A stretch of DNA of 64,000 nt from Nannocystis exedens (GCF_002343915.1 NZ_NETK01000001.1:10068001-10132000), one strand, 5' to 3'. Counted from the first letter of the stretch, positions 19,623 to 28,526 are shown. The notes: generated from the sequence alone by a model not told the origin. A program made the numbers and translations.

Positions 19623-20882
19623 TTAGCCGGCCGGGTCGAAGCCGACGTCGCAGCCGTAGCGGACGTCGAGCTTGGCAGCCGGATCGGCCTGCACCTGGGC
19701 GCAGGCGTCGGGGCAGAGGATGACGGTGGCGTCCTGGATGTAGAAGGCGTCGGGCTCGCAAGCGGCGAGGTCGACGACCTGATGGAAGGCCTTGACCGGC
19801 GGGACGCCGCCGGCCTGGTAGTCGATCTCGATGGTGTTCGGATCGATGGTGCCCATCGGCGGCTCGGGGATCGGGAAGGAGCAGGCGATCGGGGTGGTCT
19901 CGACGACGTCCTTGGCGATCTCCTGGAAGAGGACGTCGAAGGCGTCGGTCTGCGCCAGCGGGAACCGCCAGCCACCGGTGATCACGCTGACGCGCTGGAT
20001 CGACCCGCCCTCGCCCTGCAGGGGATCGCCGGGCAACCACGGAGCGTCCGGCGGGTTGTTGGCGGCCATGGTGATGATGGTGTGGAAGACGTAGTCGCGC
20101 GCGCCGGGGGTGCCGAAGTGCGGCGGGTCGAGGGTGAGCAGGGCGGTGTCGAAGGCGTCGCCGTCGGCCTCGCTGGCCGAGGCGCTGGTGCCGTCGGTCA
20201 TGGCGAGGATGACCTTGCGCGTGCCGTCGCGCAAAAGGTCGCGGTAGCCGTTCGGCGCGAGGCCGTGCGGATCGGGGGCGGTGTACCAGGCGAGGATGTT
20301 GTCGAGGAAGGCGCCCGAACCGGTGGCGGCGTCGTAGTGCTTGTAACGCTCGGTGACCGCGGGGACCGGCGGCGGCGGGTTGCAGTCGGTGCCCGAGAGC
20401 GGGGCGCTGATGCAGATGTCGAGCTGCCCGCCCGGGGGGTAGTCGCCCAGGACGATGACGCGGTAGTCGATGTCGCTGGCGCCGAGGATGGCGGCAAAGT
20501 CGTTGTTGATGCTGGCCTCGACGGCGGCGATCGCCGCCTGCATGGAGTTGGAGGTGTCGACGACGACGACGACGTCGACGCCGATCGACTGGACCTGCGG
20601 CTCCAACATCTGCGCGGCGCACTCGCCGGTGGTGGCGCCGTCGCCCTGGTCGGGCTGGGCGCCGAGGTCGAGCTTGGGCGCGCCCGAGGTCGAGGCGGTG
20701 GAGGTGGTCGGCTCGCCGGTGGTGGTGCCGTCGGTGACGGCGCCGTCGGTGGGGCCGAGGGTCGAGGTCGGGCCGGGACCGCTGGTGGTCAGGGGGGCGT
20801 TGGCGGTGTCCTGGGGCCGGCCGCTGTCGCCGCAGGCCGCGAGCAAGGGCGCGCACAGGAGGAGCGCAGAAAGGCGAGACAT
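19623..20882 (-). CDS. vWA-domain lipoprotein
   Basis: Lipoprotein of 419 aa; lipobox LLAAC (Cys17), then a 65-residue Thr/Ser/Gly/Pro linker and a von Willebrand A domain from about residue 95. The MIDAS motif is DTSNS (about 105-109), with MTDGTSAS later. Many Cys in the C-terminal half and the ending YGCDVGFDPAG are features of a large myxobacterial paralogue group. I chose ATG 20882 (MSRLSALLL) over an ATG 18 bp upstream because it starts the signal peptide directly. Likely a surface adhesion protein. Confidence 0.85.
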   Translation of the reverse strand: MSRLSALLLCAPLLAACGDSGRPQDTANAPLTTSGPGPTSTLGPTDGAVTDGTTTGEPTTSTASTSGAPKLDLGAQPDQGDGATTGECAAQMLEPQVQSIGVDVVVVVDTSNSMQAAIAAVEASINNDFAAILGASDIDYRVIVLGDYPPGGQLDICISAPLSGTDCNPPPPVPAVTERYKHYDAATGSGAFLDNILAWYTAPDPHGLAPNGYRDLLRDGTRKVILAMTDGTSASASEADGDAFDTALLTLDPPHFGTPGARDYVFHTIITMAANNPPDAPWLPGDPLQGEGGSIQRVSVITGGWRFPLAQTDAFDVLFQEIAKDVVETTPIACSFPIPEPPMGTIDPNTIEIDYQAGGVPPVKAFHQVVDLAACEPDAFYIQDATVILCPDACAQVQADPAAKLDVRYGCDVGFDPAG

Positions 20883-21345
20883 CGCGGGATGGTACTGCAA
20901 GGCGGCGACGACGTCGGCGCGCGAGGCTGCGCGCGTGGCCGCGATCGCGGATGGCCCCGGACCCGATGAGACGGTCGATGGGACAGGTGAGGGGCGGCGC
21001 TCGGGACTGGTGAATCATGCCCCCGCCGCGGGGCGGCCAAACACGGGTGAAGAGGGCGTCGAATACCCGCAGGAGAGCGTCCAATCGGCCCGAGCCGGCG
21101 GGGATCAGGGACCCGGAGCGCGTCGAGGGCGTATGCTCCGGGGGCGTCGCCGTCGCGACTGCCGTGCAGGCGCTCGACGTGCGGGCGGCGGGCGAGCTCG
21201 TGTGGGTGCGCGCCGCGGCCCGCATGGCGCTGACGCACGTCGTCCCGACGGTCGCGCTCGCGCTGCTGGCGATCGGGTCCGTGCGCGAGGCGTGAGCGCG
21301 CCCGCGCTCTGTCTTGAAAGACATGCCGCGGGCGCGTCCGGCGAT
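20883..21345. other. Intergenic region
   Basis: About 460 bp. A plus-strand frame ending at 21295 has a hydrophobic C-terminal stretch (THVVPTVALALLAIG) with good codon use, but no convincing start; it could be the tail of a lost membrane protein. A two-unit 14-bp repeat lies at 21308-21335, just past the stop of the metalloprotease-like gene. Confidence 0.45.
21308..21335. repeat. 14-bp tandem repeat, 2 units
   Basis: TCTGTCTTGAAAGA then CATGCCGCGGGCGC. TGTCTT-GA-AAGACA is a perfect-arm 14-bp palindrome (21310-21323). It ends 10 bp past the stop of the minus-strand gene, a position suited to a transcript 3' end. Confidence 0.65.
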
Positions 21346-22776
21346 TCAGGGGTTACACCAGCACCCGATCCCGCAGTCCACGCCGGCGGGGCAATACACC
21401 TTGCGCTCCACGTAGGTGTCGATCTCGGGGCACGTCATCTCGGCGATGTGCGTCGGCTCCTGCGTGTAAATCTTCCCCCACGGCTCGGGGATCCAGAAGG
21501 CGGACGTCTTGGGCCGGGCCCAGAACATGTTCAGCACCGTCTGCTCGTCGGGGTAGGTGTCCATCCACCACGGGTCATCGGGGTTGCGGAGCTCGACGAA
21601 CGCGCCGTACTCGAGCATCCACTCCATGTTGTGGAAGATCTCGTGGATGAAGATGTCCCGCCACTTGCCGGACAGCGGATCGTTGACGTACTGCCGCGTC
21701 GTCAAGGTGAGGTCGTTGTTCCAGGTGGTCGGGTTGGTGAACGGTTGCAGGCCGATGTCCGGTCCCGGCCACACGGCGTTGGCCACCCCGGCCCTCACGA
21801 TATCGTCGGTGTCGTGCCAGGCGACGCTGACGCTGATCATGTCGTACTCGTCGATGTCGTAGCCTGCGCCCGCCAGTTCGGCCGTCAGGCGATCGAAGTC
21901 GGTGAACTCGGCCTGCATCTTCGGATCGGGGCTGGCGTCCGCGAACGAGCTCAGGCCGAACGGGGTCGAGAGCACGAACTGATCGAAGTTCAGCCGGACC
22001 ATGCCGCGGGAGGTGGTGTGGATCCGGTGCACCGCGCGGGCGTAGTGTTGACGCAGCGCGAGCGACTCGGAGATCGTCATGTAGTCGGCGAACGTGTCCT
22101 GCAAGATGACGTGCAGGGTGCGCAGCTCGATGTACATCTGGTCGCTGGTCTCGGAGTGGACGCGGTCGTCGAGCCACGGGTTGAGCGGGTCGTACACCGG
22201 GTACGGCGGGTCGCTCATCGCCGCCGCCTGGTCGTAGATCAGCCCGACGACGCTGCCGTCGTGGATGTCCTCGGTCGACGGCCCGACGCACTCGACGAAT
22301 GGGCTCGAGAAGGTCAACGTCTCGTCATCGTCGTAGTTGATGACGTTGAGCGTCACGTCGCCCACGGCGAGGTAGGCCGGGTCCGCGCTGCCCGCGACCT
22401 CCACGGTGATCTGGACCGGGATGTCGCCGTCCTCGACCTCGTCGTCGACGCCCTGCAACTGGAACCGCTGCGGGTCGTTCCAGTTGCTGGCGGTGAACAC
22501 CGCCGAGGTCGCGCTGATGACCTTGACCTCGGACTCGTTCGACGATGTCACGCCGACCGTGACGTAGCCTGTGGGCGCGCTGGTCAGCCGGACCGAGAAC
22601 GAGGCCGATCCGCCTTCCTCGGTCGGAACCGCGTCGAGGCCGCTGACCGCGAGGCCGGCCGCCGAGGCGAGCGCGGGGGACAGCGACGCCAGCGCGGCAC
22701 AAGCGACGAGCGCGTGGGACCGCGAGCGAGAGAGGAGGGATGAACGATGGGATGGAATGTGTCGTATGGTCTTCAC
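21346..22776 (-). CDS. Secreted putative zinc metalloprotease with Calx-beta-like domain
   Basis: Exported protein of 476 aa. A long basic N-terminus and hydrophobic core (HALVACAALASLSPALASA) form a signal peptide. Residues 40-160 resemble a Calx-beta/immunoglobulin-like repeat (EGGSASFSVRLTSAPTG, DGDIPVQITVEV). The C-terminal part contains HEIFHNMEW, an HExxH zinc motif, with acidic residues downstream, and ends in a Cys-rich tail (CPAGVDCGIGCWC). This supports a gluzincin-like protease, but no known family is clear. The start codon is GTG at 22776, with GGGAG about 15 nt upstream. Confidence 0.65.
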   Translation of the reverse strand: MKTIRHIPSHRSSLLSRSRSHALVACAALASLSPALASAAGLAVSGLDAVPTEEGGSASFSVRLTSAPTGYVTVGVTSSNESEVKVISATSAVFTASNWNDPQRFQLQGVDDEVEDGDIPVQITVEVAGSADPAYLAVGDVTLNVINYDDDETLTFSSPFVECVGPSTEDIHDGSVVGLIYDQAAAMSDPPYPVYDPLNPWLDDRVHSETSDQMYIELRTLHVILQDTFADYMTISESLALRQHYARAVHRIHTTSRGMVRLNFDQFVLSTPFGLSSFADASPDPKMQAEFTDFDRLTAELAGAGYDIDEYDMISVSVAWHDTDDIVRAGVANAVWPGPDIGLQPFTNPTTWNNDLTLTTRQYVNDPLSGKWRDIFIHEIFHNMEWMLEYGAFVELRNPDDPWWMDTYPDEQTVLNMFWARPKTSAFWIPEPWGKIYTQEPTHIAEMTCPEIDTYVERKVYCPAGVDCGIGCWCNP

Positions 22777-22924
22777 AATCCATCAGTGCTGCTCCCTCGC
22801 AAAACGATCGCGCCGTCCGTGCGCGGCGGGGCTACGCGGGTGCGAGTGCGCTGATTCGTCGAATCAGGGCGCAGCGGACGGTCGCGGTCGTCCATCGGGC
22901 CGCGGCCGGCGCTGCCCTTCGGTG

Positions 22925-22986
22925 AATCTTCGATGGGGCATGTCTCATGGGACATTCGTCCCATGGGACATCCGTCCCATGAGACA
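22925..22986. repeat. Repeat array forming a 46-nt palindrome
   Basis: Units start at 22925, 22939, 22953 and 22969, so the step is 14, 14 then 16 bp. From 22941 to 22986 the strand is nearly its own reverse complement: 13-bp arms TGTCTCATGGGAC/GTCCCATGAGACA and a central TCCCATGGGA palindrome. In RNA this could be one long hairpin or two smaller ones. Confidence 0.85.
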
Positions 22987-23029
22987 GTGGATGTGCGCGT
23001 CAGGCCGCGAGGGCGCCGGCCGCGGGAGC

Positions 23030-23190
23030 GGACGACGCGGGCGAAGCGCTCGACCACGCCGGCGCTGGCGCCGAGGCTGGTGATCGGCCTTTCAGACAGG
23101 TCCTTCGGGACAGGTCGCGCGGGGACCTCGCCCTCGCTGGGGACGACGATCGAGGTTCAACCGGCGCGAATGTTCATGGTCGGGGCGGCG
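23030..23190 (-). repeat. Degenerate copy of part of the phosphotransferase gene
   Basis: About 90% identical by eye to 25141-25303, with a 2-nt gap near the right end. The source encodes SEGEVPARPVPKDLPEG and the following swivelling-domain start. The copy lies in the same orientation and ends 10 bp from the stop of the neighbouring lipoprotein gene. It has no start and cannot make a protein. Confidence 0.85.
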
Positions 23191-23199
23191 GCTCTGCGG

Positions 23200-24186
23200 T
23201 CACCGCGGCGGCAGGCCGTCCCAGACCTCCAGGTCGTCGATCTGCCAGCCGGCGCACGCCCCGTCGCCGTCGACGCAGTCGGCGTAGTCCCGCTCGTCGC
23301 CCGTCGACGCGTAGAAGAGCTGGAAGCCGGTCCAGTGGAACTCGCGCTCGGGCCCGTACGGGATCCGGCCGTCCACGAAGCGCTCGTCGTCGGCGACGAG
23401 GTGACCGTCGACCCAGACCGTGAAATAGCGCTCGTCGTAGTCGATGAAGTACTCGAACCGTCGCCAGCGTCCGGGGCCCGGGCTCACCGCGGGGTTCTGC
23501 AGCCACAGCATCGAGTAGCCCCAGTTGTCGCACGTCCCGTCGGCGCGACACGCCTCGCACACGTCGTCGGGGCCGGTGCAGTGGGCCCAGTGGTTCGACT
23601 GGCACCCGTTGTTGTACGCGATCGCAAGGCCCTGGCTGTGGAGCTGGCCCCCGAAGTACGCGTCGAGCTGACAGCCGTTGGCGTCGACGAAATAGAAGAG
23701 CTTGCCCTCGTTGCCCGAGCCGTACGTGAAGTCGTCGTGGCGGAACCAGTACGAGAAGTACATCTGGTGCGGGGTGCGCTCGGCGATGTCGTGGCCCGCG
23801 CCGCGCCAATCCAGCAGCGCGTTGCCGATGCCCGGCAGCCCGGTGATCGGGTCGATCACGTGGGCGAGCTGGTTGCCACGCAACGACCGCGAGCCGCCGT
23901 GCGGCTCATGCGTGACCACCGCGACGTGACCCTCCCACGTCTCGCGTCCCGTGAACTCGCTCTCCCAGCCCTCGGCCTCGAAGTCCTGGCGGTAGAGGAG
24001 CTGGGCCCCCGCGGTGCTCGAGGGTTCGGTCGGGACGTCGCCCGTCGTCTCGCCGCCGCTGCCGGTCGATGTGCTCGCCGTCGAGGTGCCCTCGTCGGTC
24101 GCGCTACCGGCGCCTCCACCCCCGCCGCACGCAGCCACCAAACCGAAGACCAGGCACCGCGCGCACTCCTTCGTTCCCGTCGCCAT
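23200..24186 (-). CDS. Lipoprotein with lectin/polysaccharide-lyase-like fold
   Basis: Lipoprotein of 328 aa: lipobox LVAAC (Cys20), short Gly/Ser/Thr linker to about residue 60, then one beta-rich domain with YFSYWFRHDDFTYGSGNEGK, RRFEYFIDYDERYFTVWVDG and WQIDDLEVWDGLP. This pattern resembles concanavalin-A-like polysaccharide-binding or lyase proteins; eight Cys in the centre suggest disulfides. No catalytic residues can be named with confidence. ATG 24186 begins the signal peptide. The gene-fragment copy lies just beyond its stop. Confidence 0.65.
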   Translation of the reverse strand: MATGTKECARCLVFGLVAACGGGGGAGSATDEGTSTASTSTGSGGETTGDVPTEPSSTAGAQLLYRQDFEAEGWESEFTGRETWEGHVAVVTHEPHGGSRSLRGNQLAHVIDPITGLPGIGNALLDWRGAGHDIAERTPHQMYFSYWFRHDDFTYGSGNEGKLFYFVDANGCQLDAYFGGQLHSQGLAIAYNNGCQSNHWAHCTGPDDVCEACRADGTCDNWGYSMLWLQNPAVSPGPGRWRRFEYFIDYDERYFTVWVDGHLVADDERFVDGRIPYGPEREFHWTGFQLFYASTGDERDYADCVDGDGACAGWQIDDLEVWDGLPPR

Positions 24187-24329
24187 GCGACCGATTCTCA
24201 CCCAAGACGCGCGCCCCGTGGGTATCGAGCCCTCGCAACTTTGCGAGTCCCGTTGGCAGGAACGCGACTGCCAGCCGGGCGCGGTACACCCCATCTCGTG
24301 ACGACAACAGGCCGCAGAAGCAGCGAGGA

Positions 24330-24393
24330 GAGGCAAAAATGCCTCATCGTGGATGTCGGATGAAACATGTCCTTTCGGACATTTCACGCCCGC
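24330..24393. repeat. Hairpin plus 14-bp tandem repeat, 4 units
   Basis: Units at 24338, 24352, 24366 and 24380. ATGTCC-TTTC-GGACAT (24367-24382) is a perfect stem with a 4-nt loop. At 24330-24345 a second perfect hairpin, GAGGCA-AAAA-TGCCTC, adjoins. The array overlaps the stop codon of the permease gene (24384-24386), so read on the minus strand these hairpins are the first thing past the operon; a role in 3' end formation is inferred. Confidence 0.75.
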
Positions 24394-24875
24394 GTCAGCC
24401 GGACGATGAGTTGCGCGGTGGCGCCGGCGGCGAAGGGGAGCAGGCAGGAGGCGGCGATCCGCAGGAGGGCGAGGCGGGCGCCGTAGATGCCGAGCTCCAT
24501 CGGCAGGCGCAGGAGCGGGAGGAGGGCCATGCTGGTGAGGTAGGTGACGAGGACGCCGACGCCGGCGCCGGCCTTGAGCAGACCGGCCGCGAGGGGCATG
24601 CCGAGGAGGCCGCCGCCGGGGGTGAGGGCGCCGGCCAGCCAGGCGAGGAGGTGGCCGCGGACGCCGGCGCCGTCGCTCAGCCAGCGCTCGACGAAGCCGG
24701 TCGGGAGGAGGGCCTCGGCCATGCCGGCGAGCAAGAAGGCGACGGCGAGGATCGGCATCATCGACAGGAAGGTGCGGCCGGAGCGCTGGAGGCCGTCGAC
24801 GAAGACGCCCTGGACGGCCGCGAGGGCGCCGAGGACGAGCAGGACGGCGCCGAGCAGGAGCAGGGCGAGCTTCAC
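24384..24875 (-). CDS. YraQ/DUF318-like permease, half-size
   Basis: Membrane protein of 163 aa with four or five hydrophobic helices. The motif LTPGGGLLGMPLAAGLLKAGAGVGVLVTYLTS (residues about 85-115, only the GGLLGMP and AGAG cores are cited as diagnostic) resembles the conserved repeat of YraQ/DUF318 permeases, which have two such halves; this is one half. The start GTG (24875) overlaps the TGA of the upstream enzyme gene, so translation is coupled. Third gene of the TetR-phosphotransferase-permease operon; export of a product or drug is an inference. Confidence 0.7.
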   Translation of the reverse strand: MKLALLLLGAVLLVLGALAAVQGVFVDGLQRSGRTFLSMMPILAVAFLLAGMAEALLPTGFVERWLSDGAGVRGHLLAWLAGALTPGGGLLGMPLAAGLLKAGAGVGVLVTYLTSMALLPLLRLPMELGIYGARLALLRIAASCLLPFAAGATAQLIVRLTRA

Positions 24876-27532
24876 GGGGCGGCCTCCGCCAAGACCTCGA
24901 CGATGCCGCGGCCGCCGTCGACGCGCAGGCGCTGGCCCGACTTGAGCCGCCGGGTGCCGTCGCCGACGCCGACGACGGCGGGGATCCCGTACTCGCGGGC
25001 GATGACGGAGCCGTGGGTCATCATGCCGCCGACGTCGCACACGAGGCCGGCGGCGTGGACGAACAGCGGGGTCCAGCCGGGATCGGTGTAGGGGGCGACG
25101 AGGATCTCGCCGGCCCGCAGGACCTCGGCCGCGGGATCGAGGACGACGCGGGCGATGCCCTCGACCACGCCGGCGCTGGCGCCGAGGCCGGCGATGGCCC
25201 CTTCGGGCAGGTCCTTCGGGACAGGTCGCGCGGGGACCTCGCCCTCGCTGGTGACGACGAGCGGGGGGTTCAAGTGGCGCGAATGTTCATGGTCGGCGCG
25301 GCGAGCGACGATCCGCGGGCGCGGATCGAAGGCGTTGGCGTCGGCGGCGAGCTCGAGCAATTCGTCGTAGGTCAGGAACCACACGTCGCCGGCGGCGGCG
25401 ATTCGACCGGCGCGCACGAGCGCGTCGGCGGCGGCGAGGACGGTGCTGCGCACGATCTCGAAGCACTGGACGAACAGGTACTTGGGGTGCTCGCGGAGGC
25501 CGAGGCAGTGACGCACGCACTGGACCTGGCGGCGGACGAGCCAGCGCACCGGCGCGGGGGCGGCGGCGACCAGGCGCTGCGCGGCGGCCTCGGCCTCGGC
25601 CTGCAAGGTGGCGAAGTGCCTGCGGTGCTGGCCGGGAGCGTCGCCGTGGGCCGCGATGCCGCGGATGCTGGCGAGCAGGAGGCCGGGGTCGTCGGCCCAG
25701 CGCGGGCGGCCGATGTCGATCTCGGCCTGGCCGCGCATGCCGAAGCGATCGAGGAAGGCGGCGAGGGCGTCGAGGAAGACGGGGCCGCCGGGGAGCTCGC
25801 GGAGCCGGTGGAGCTCGCCGGGGCGCACGTGCTCGAGGGCGGCGCGCAGCTCGGGGAAGGGGCGCGCGAGGTCGGCGAGGTCGCCGACGCGGAGGTCCAT
25901 CTCGGTGGTGACGTTGCCGACGAGGCCGCGCTGGAGGGCCTCGACGTCGGCGGCGTACGGGCTGTCGGCGAAGCGGCGGCGCAGGCGGCCGAGGCTCAGC
26001 AGGCCGGACACGAGGCGCGGGGCGATCTCCGGCAAGACCTGGAAGAGGCCGGTGAGCGCCTGCCGGGCGGCGCGCAGGCGGGCGACGCCGGGCGGCTCGG
26101 CTTCGACGGCGCGGCGGAATCCGGCGACGCGCGCGGCGACCATGCGATCGGCCCAGGCGGGCTGGTCCTCGAGGCGCGCGCCGAGCAGCACCCAGGCGAT
26201 GTCGAGCGGGACGCGCCACATCATCCGGGCGAACAGGCCCAGGGCGGCGGGGCGCGGCCTGGCGGCGGCCTGGATCTCGGGGCGGTCGACCAGCGTCGCC
26301 AGGCGGGCGCCGACGTCGGGGTAGACGGCGCGGAAGATCCGGAACATCAGCCGGCGCGTCGGCCCGAGGCGCAGCACGGGCGTGATGTCGAGGAAGAGCC
26401 GGCTGCCGGCGTCGACCATCGTCGTCGCGCCGCACGGGAGCTCGTCCATGCGGGTCTTGCCGATCGGGAACACCGCGCGCCACAGGTCGCGGCCCATCGG
26501 CGTGATCGGGTCGGTCATGTTCTGGGCGTGGCCGAAGCTGAGGTAGAGGTGGACCGCGCCGTCGTCGGGGCCGGGCGCGGGCAATGGATAGAGCGAGGTG
26601 ATCGGGCGCGCCTGGACGAGCCACCATCGATGGCCTTCGAGGCACCACTCGAGGTCCTGCGGGACGCCGCCGTAGTGGGCCTCGACGCGGGCGCCGAGGT
26701 CGGCCAGGGCGGCGACGGCGGCGTCATCGAGGACGCGGGCGCGCCGCCTGTCCTCGGGGACATCTTCGGTGACGGTGCCGCCGCCGGGCACGGGGCGGAT
26801 TGCCACCTGCTTGTCGCCGACGCGCAGCTCCTTGAGCGCGCCGGTGCGGCGATCGACGCGGTACAGGTCGGCGGTGACGAGGCCGCCGACGAGCGCCTCG
26901 CCGAGGCCGTAGCCGGCGTCGATGGTGAGGGTGCCGCGGTGGCCGGTGACGGGGTCGGCGGTGAAGAGGATCCCGCTGGCGTCGGGGACGACCATTCGCT
27001 GGACGACGACGGCGAGGGCGACCTGGCGGTGGCCGAAGCCGTTGCGCGCGCGGTAGAGGATCGCGCGGTCGGTGAACAGGCTGGCGAAGCAGCGGCGGAC
27101 GGCGGCCAGCAATTCGTCGCCGCCGCGAATGTTGAGGTAGGTGTCCTGCTGGCCGGCGAACGAGGCGCCGGGGAGGTCCTCGGCGGTGGCGGAGGAGCGG
27201 ACGGCGTAGGCGTGCTCGCGGCCGAGGCTCTCGTGGGCTGTGGTGATCTCGCCGACCACCTCCTCGGGCAGCGGGACGGCGAGCAGGGCGTCGCGCACGG
27301 CGGCCCCGAGCTCGCGCGCGCCGGCGACGTCGTCGGGGTCGAGGGCGTCGAGCCGATCGAGCCAGGCGGAAAAGGTCGGACAGCCGGCGACGAAGCGGCG
27401 ATAGGCGGCCGTGGTGACGCAAAAGCCGGGGGGGACGGGGAAGCCGGCGCGGGTGAGGGCGCCGAGGTTTTGCCCCTTGCCGCCGACGCGCGCGAGGTCG
27501 TCGGGGAGAGTGGCGGAAAATGGCACGATCAT
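24872..27532 (-). CDS. Rifampicin phosphotransferase / PEP-synthase-like enzyme
   Basis: Enzyme of 886 aa. The N-terminal third is an ATP-grasp PEP/pyruvate-binding domain (GGKGQNLGAL, AVRSSATAEDLPGASFAGQQDT). A long helical middle domain follows. The C-terminus is the swivelling phosphohistidine domain: GGMMTHGSVIAREYGIPAVVG, His about 839. There is no C-terminal PEP-binding barrel, and the length and domain order fit rifampin phosphotransferase (ATP domain, drug domain, His domain) rather than PEP synthase. It would transfer the beta-phosphate of ATP to a hydroxyl of its substrate. ATG 27532 lies 2 nt past the TetR stop; a GTG overlapping that stop is also possible. Confidence 0.8.
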   Translation of the reverse strand: MIVPFSATLPDDLARVGGKGQNLGALTRAGFPVPPGFCVTTAAYRRFVAGCPTFSAWLDRLDALDPDDVAGARELGAAVRDALLAVPLPEEVVGEITTAHESLGREHAYAVRSSATAEDLPGASFAGQQDTYLNIRGGDELLAAVRRCFASLFTDRAILYRARNGFGHRQVALAVVVQRMVVPDASGILFTADPVTGHRGTLTIDAGYGLGEALVGGLVTADLYRVDRRTGALKELRVGDKQVAIRPVPGGGTVTEDVPEDRRRARVLDDAAVAALADLGARVEAHYGGVPQDLEWCLEGHRWWLVQARPITSLYPLPAPGPDDGAVHLYLSFGHAQNMTDPITPMGRDLWRAVFPIGKTRMDELPCGATTMVDAGSRLFLDITPVLRLGPTRRLMFRIFRAVYPDVGARLATLVDRPEIQAAARPRPAALGLFARMMWRVPLDIAWVLLGARLEDQPAWADRMVAARVAGFRRAVEAEPPGVARLRAARQALTGLFQVLPEIAPRLVSGLLSLGRLRRRFADSPYAADVEALQRGLVGNVTTEMDLRVGDLADLARPFPELRAALEHVRPGELHRLRELPGGPVFLDALAAFLDRFGMRGQAEIDIGRPRWADDPGLLLASIRGIAAHGDAPGQHRRHFATLQAEAEAAAQRLVAAAPAPVRWLVRRQVQCVRHCLGLREHPKYLFVQCFEIVRSTVLAAADALVRAGRIAAAGDVWFLTYDELLELAADANAFDPRPRIVARRADHEHSRHLNPPLVVTSEGEVPARPVPKDLPEGAIAGLGASAGVVEGIARVVLDPAAEVLRAGEILVAPYTDPGWTPLFVHAAGLVCDVGGMMTHGSVIAREYGIPAVVGVGDGTRRLKSGQRLRVDGGRGIVEVLAEAAP

Positions 27533-27534
27533 GG

Positions 27535-28338
27535 TCACGGAGCACCTCGTTTCACACCGCGGAGGAAGAAGGCGACGACGGTCCTGGCGTCGCGCTCGGG
27601 GTCGCCGTCGCCGTCGCCGGGCAATCCCCACAGGCTGCCGAGGAGGCCGAAGCCGAACAGCAGGCCCTGGAAGGCGCGCGCGAGCCGGTAGGGGTCGTCG
27701 TCGACGAGCTCGCCGCGCTCGACGTAGCGGCGCAGCAGGGCGGCGAGGCCGTGGATCGATCGATCGGGGGCGTCGGCGAGCTCGCCGAGGACGCTGCTGC
27801 CGCGCAGGCGCTCGACGAAGATGATTCGCATGAGGGCGGCGTCGTCGCGCATCTGCGTGAGGGCGGCGACGGCGAGCCGCTCGAGGTCGACGGCGAGGTC
27901 GCCCGAGGGCTCGCGCGCGGTGCCCCAGACGACCTGGCGAATGTTCATACTCTCGGCGAAGGCGCGGAGGAGGCCCTTCTTGTCGCCGAATTGGCGGTAG
28001 ACAGTGGCCGTGCCGACGCCCGCGGCCTCGGCGATGGCCTCGATGGTGGCGCCCTCGAGGCCCTGGCGCGAGAAGACGTCGCGCGCGGCAGCGAGCACCT
28101 TCTCGCGCGCGTCTCCGCGCATGGGGGCGTCGACCCCCGCCGCCGCGAGCTGCTGCACGAGCGCCTCCCGGCTGCCGACCAGCCGGTAGGCCGAACTGCG
28201 TGAAATGCCCGCAGCCTCGGCCAAACGGTCCATGGTGAGCGCTTCAGGCCCGGCCTCGTCGAGCAAGCGCCGCGCGACTTCGAGCAGCTCGGGGAGGGTG
28301 ACGGCGGTTTGAGATGGCACGAGAGATATGTGAATCAA
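27535..28338 (-). CDS. TetR-type regulator with two DNA-binding domains
   Basis: Protein of 267 aa with two TetR_N helix-turn-helix domains in tandem: residues about 14-62 (MDRLAEAAGISRSSAYRLVG) and about 78-125 (IEAIAEAAGVGTATVYRQFG). A TetR-like ligand domain of about 130 residues follows. Normal TetR proteins have one such domain and about 200 aa. The start is TTG 28338 with GGA 4 nt upstream, or GTG 28320. It heads the operon with the phosphotransferase and permease and probably represses it, the drug or its product acting as inducer. Confidence 0.82.
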   Translation of the reverse strand: MIHISLVPSQTAVTLPELLEVARRLLDEAGPEALTMDRLAEAAGISRSSAYRLVGSREALVQQLAAAGVDAPMRGDAREKVLAAARDVFSRQGLEGATIEAIAEAAGVGTATVYRQFGDKKGLLRAFAESMNIRQVVWGTAREPSGDLAVDLERLAVAALTQMRDDAALMRIIFVERLRGSSVLGELADAPDRSIHGLAALLRRYVERGELVDDDPYRLARAFQGLLFGFGLLGSLWGLPGDGDGDPERDARTVVAFFLRGVKRGAP

Positions 28339-28441
28339 TCGTTCCGTTTCGTCAAGGGGGCGTCACGCGAGCGCTACGAAAATTGCTTCGCGCGGCGCGA
28401 TGTCGCGCGAGGTCGAGCGCCGCTTCAAACGGCGATGAGGA

Positions 28442-28469
28442 GCTGTCTGAAGGGACATGTCACGACATG
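28442..28469. repeat. 14-bp tandem repeat, 2 units
   Basis: GCTGTCTGAAGGGA then CATGTCACGACATG. The second unit is itself a palindrome (CATGTC-AC-GACATG). It lies 57 bp past the stop of the minus-strand IgGFc-binding gene and about 100 bp before the TetR start. Confidence 0.65.
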
Positions 28470-28526
28470 GTGATCCGCCGTGGCGTCATGGCGACGCGCG
28501 GCGGATTCATGGCACCGCCAGGTCGG

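Larger units (their letters stand above)
22777..23199. other. Intergenic region with large palindrome and gene-fragment copy
   Basis: About 420 bp. It contains a 46-nt near-perfect palindrome in a 14/16-bp repeat array (22925-22986) and a 160-bp degenerate copy of part of the phosphotransferase gene (23030-23190). No intact gene. Confidence 0.7.

Noticed and set aside
25207..25228. 14-bp-like repeat unit inside the phosphotransferase gene
   Set aside because: It encodes the conserved PVPKDLPEG region in frame and is not followed by a second unit at 14 bp, so it is probably chance.
25013..27691. Long plus-strand open frame opposite the phosphotransferase gene
   Set aside because: Antisense shadow with repetitive Gly/Glu/Val composition; the minus strand encodes the ATP-grasp and phosphohistidine motifs.
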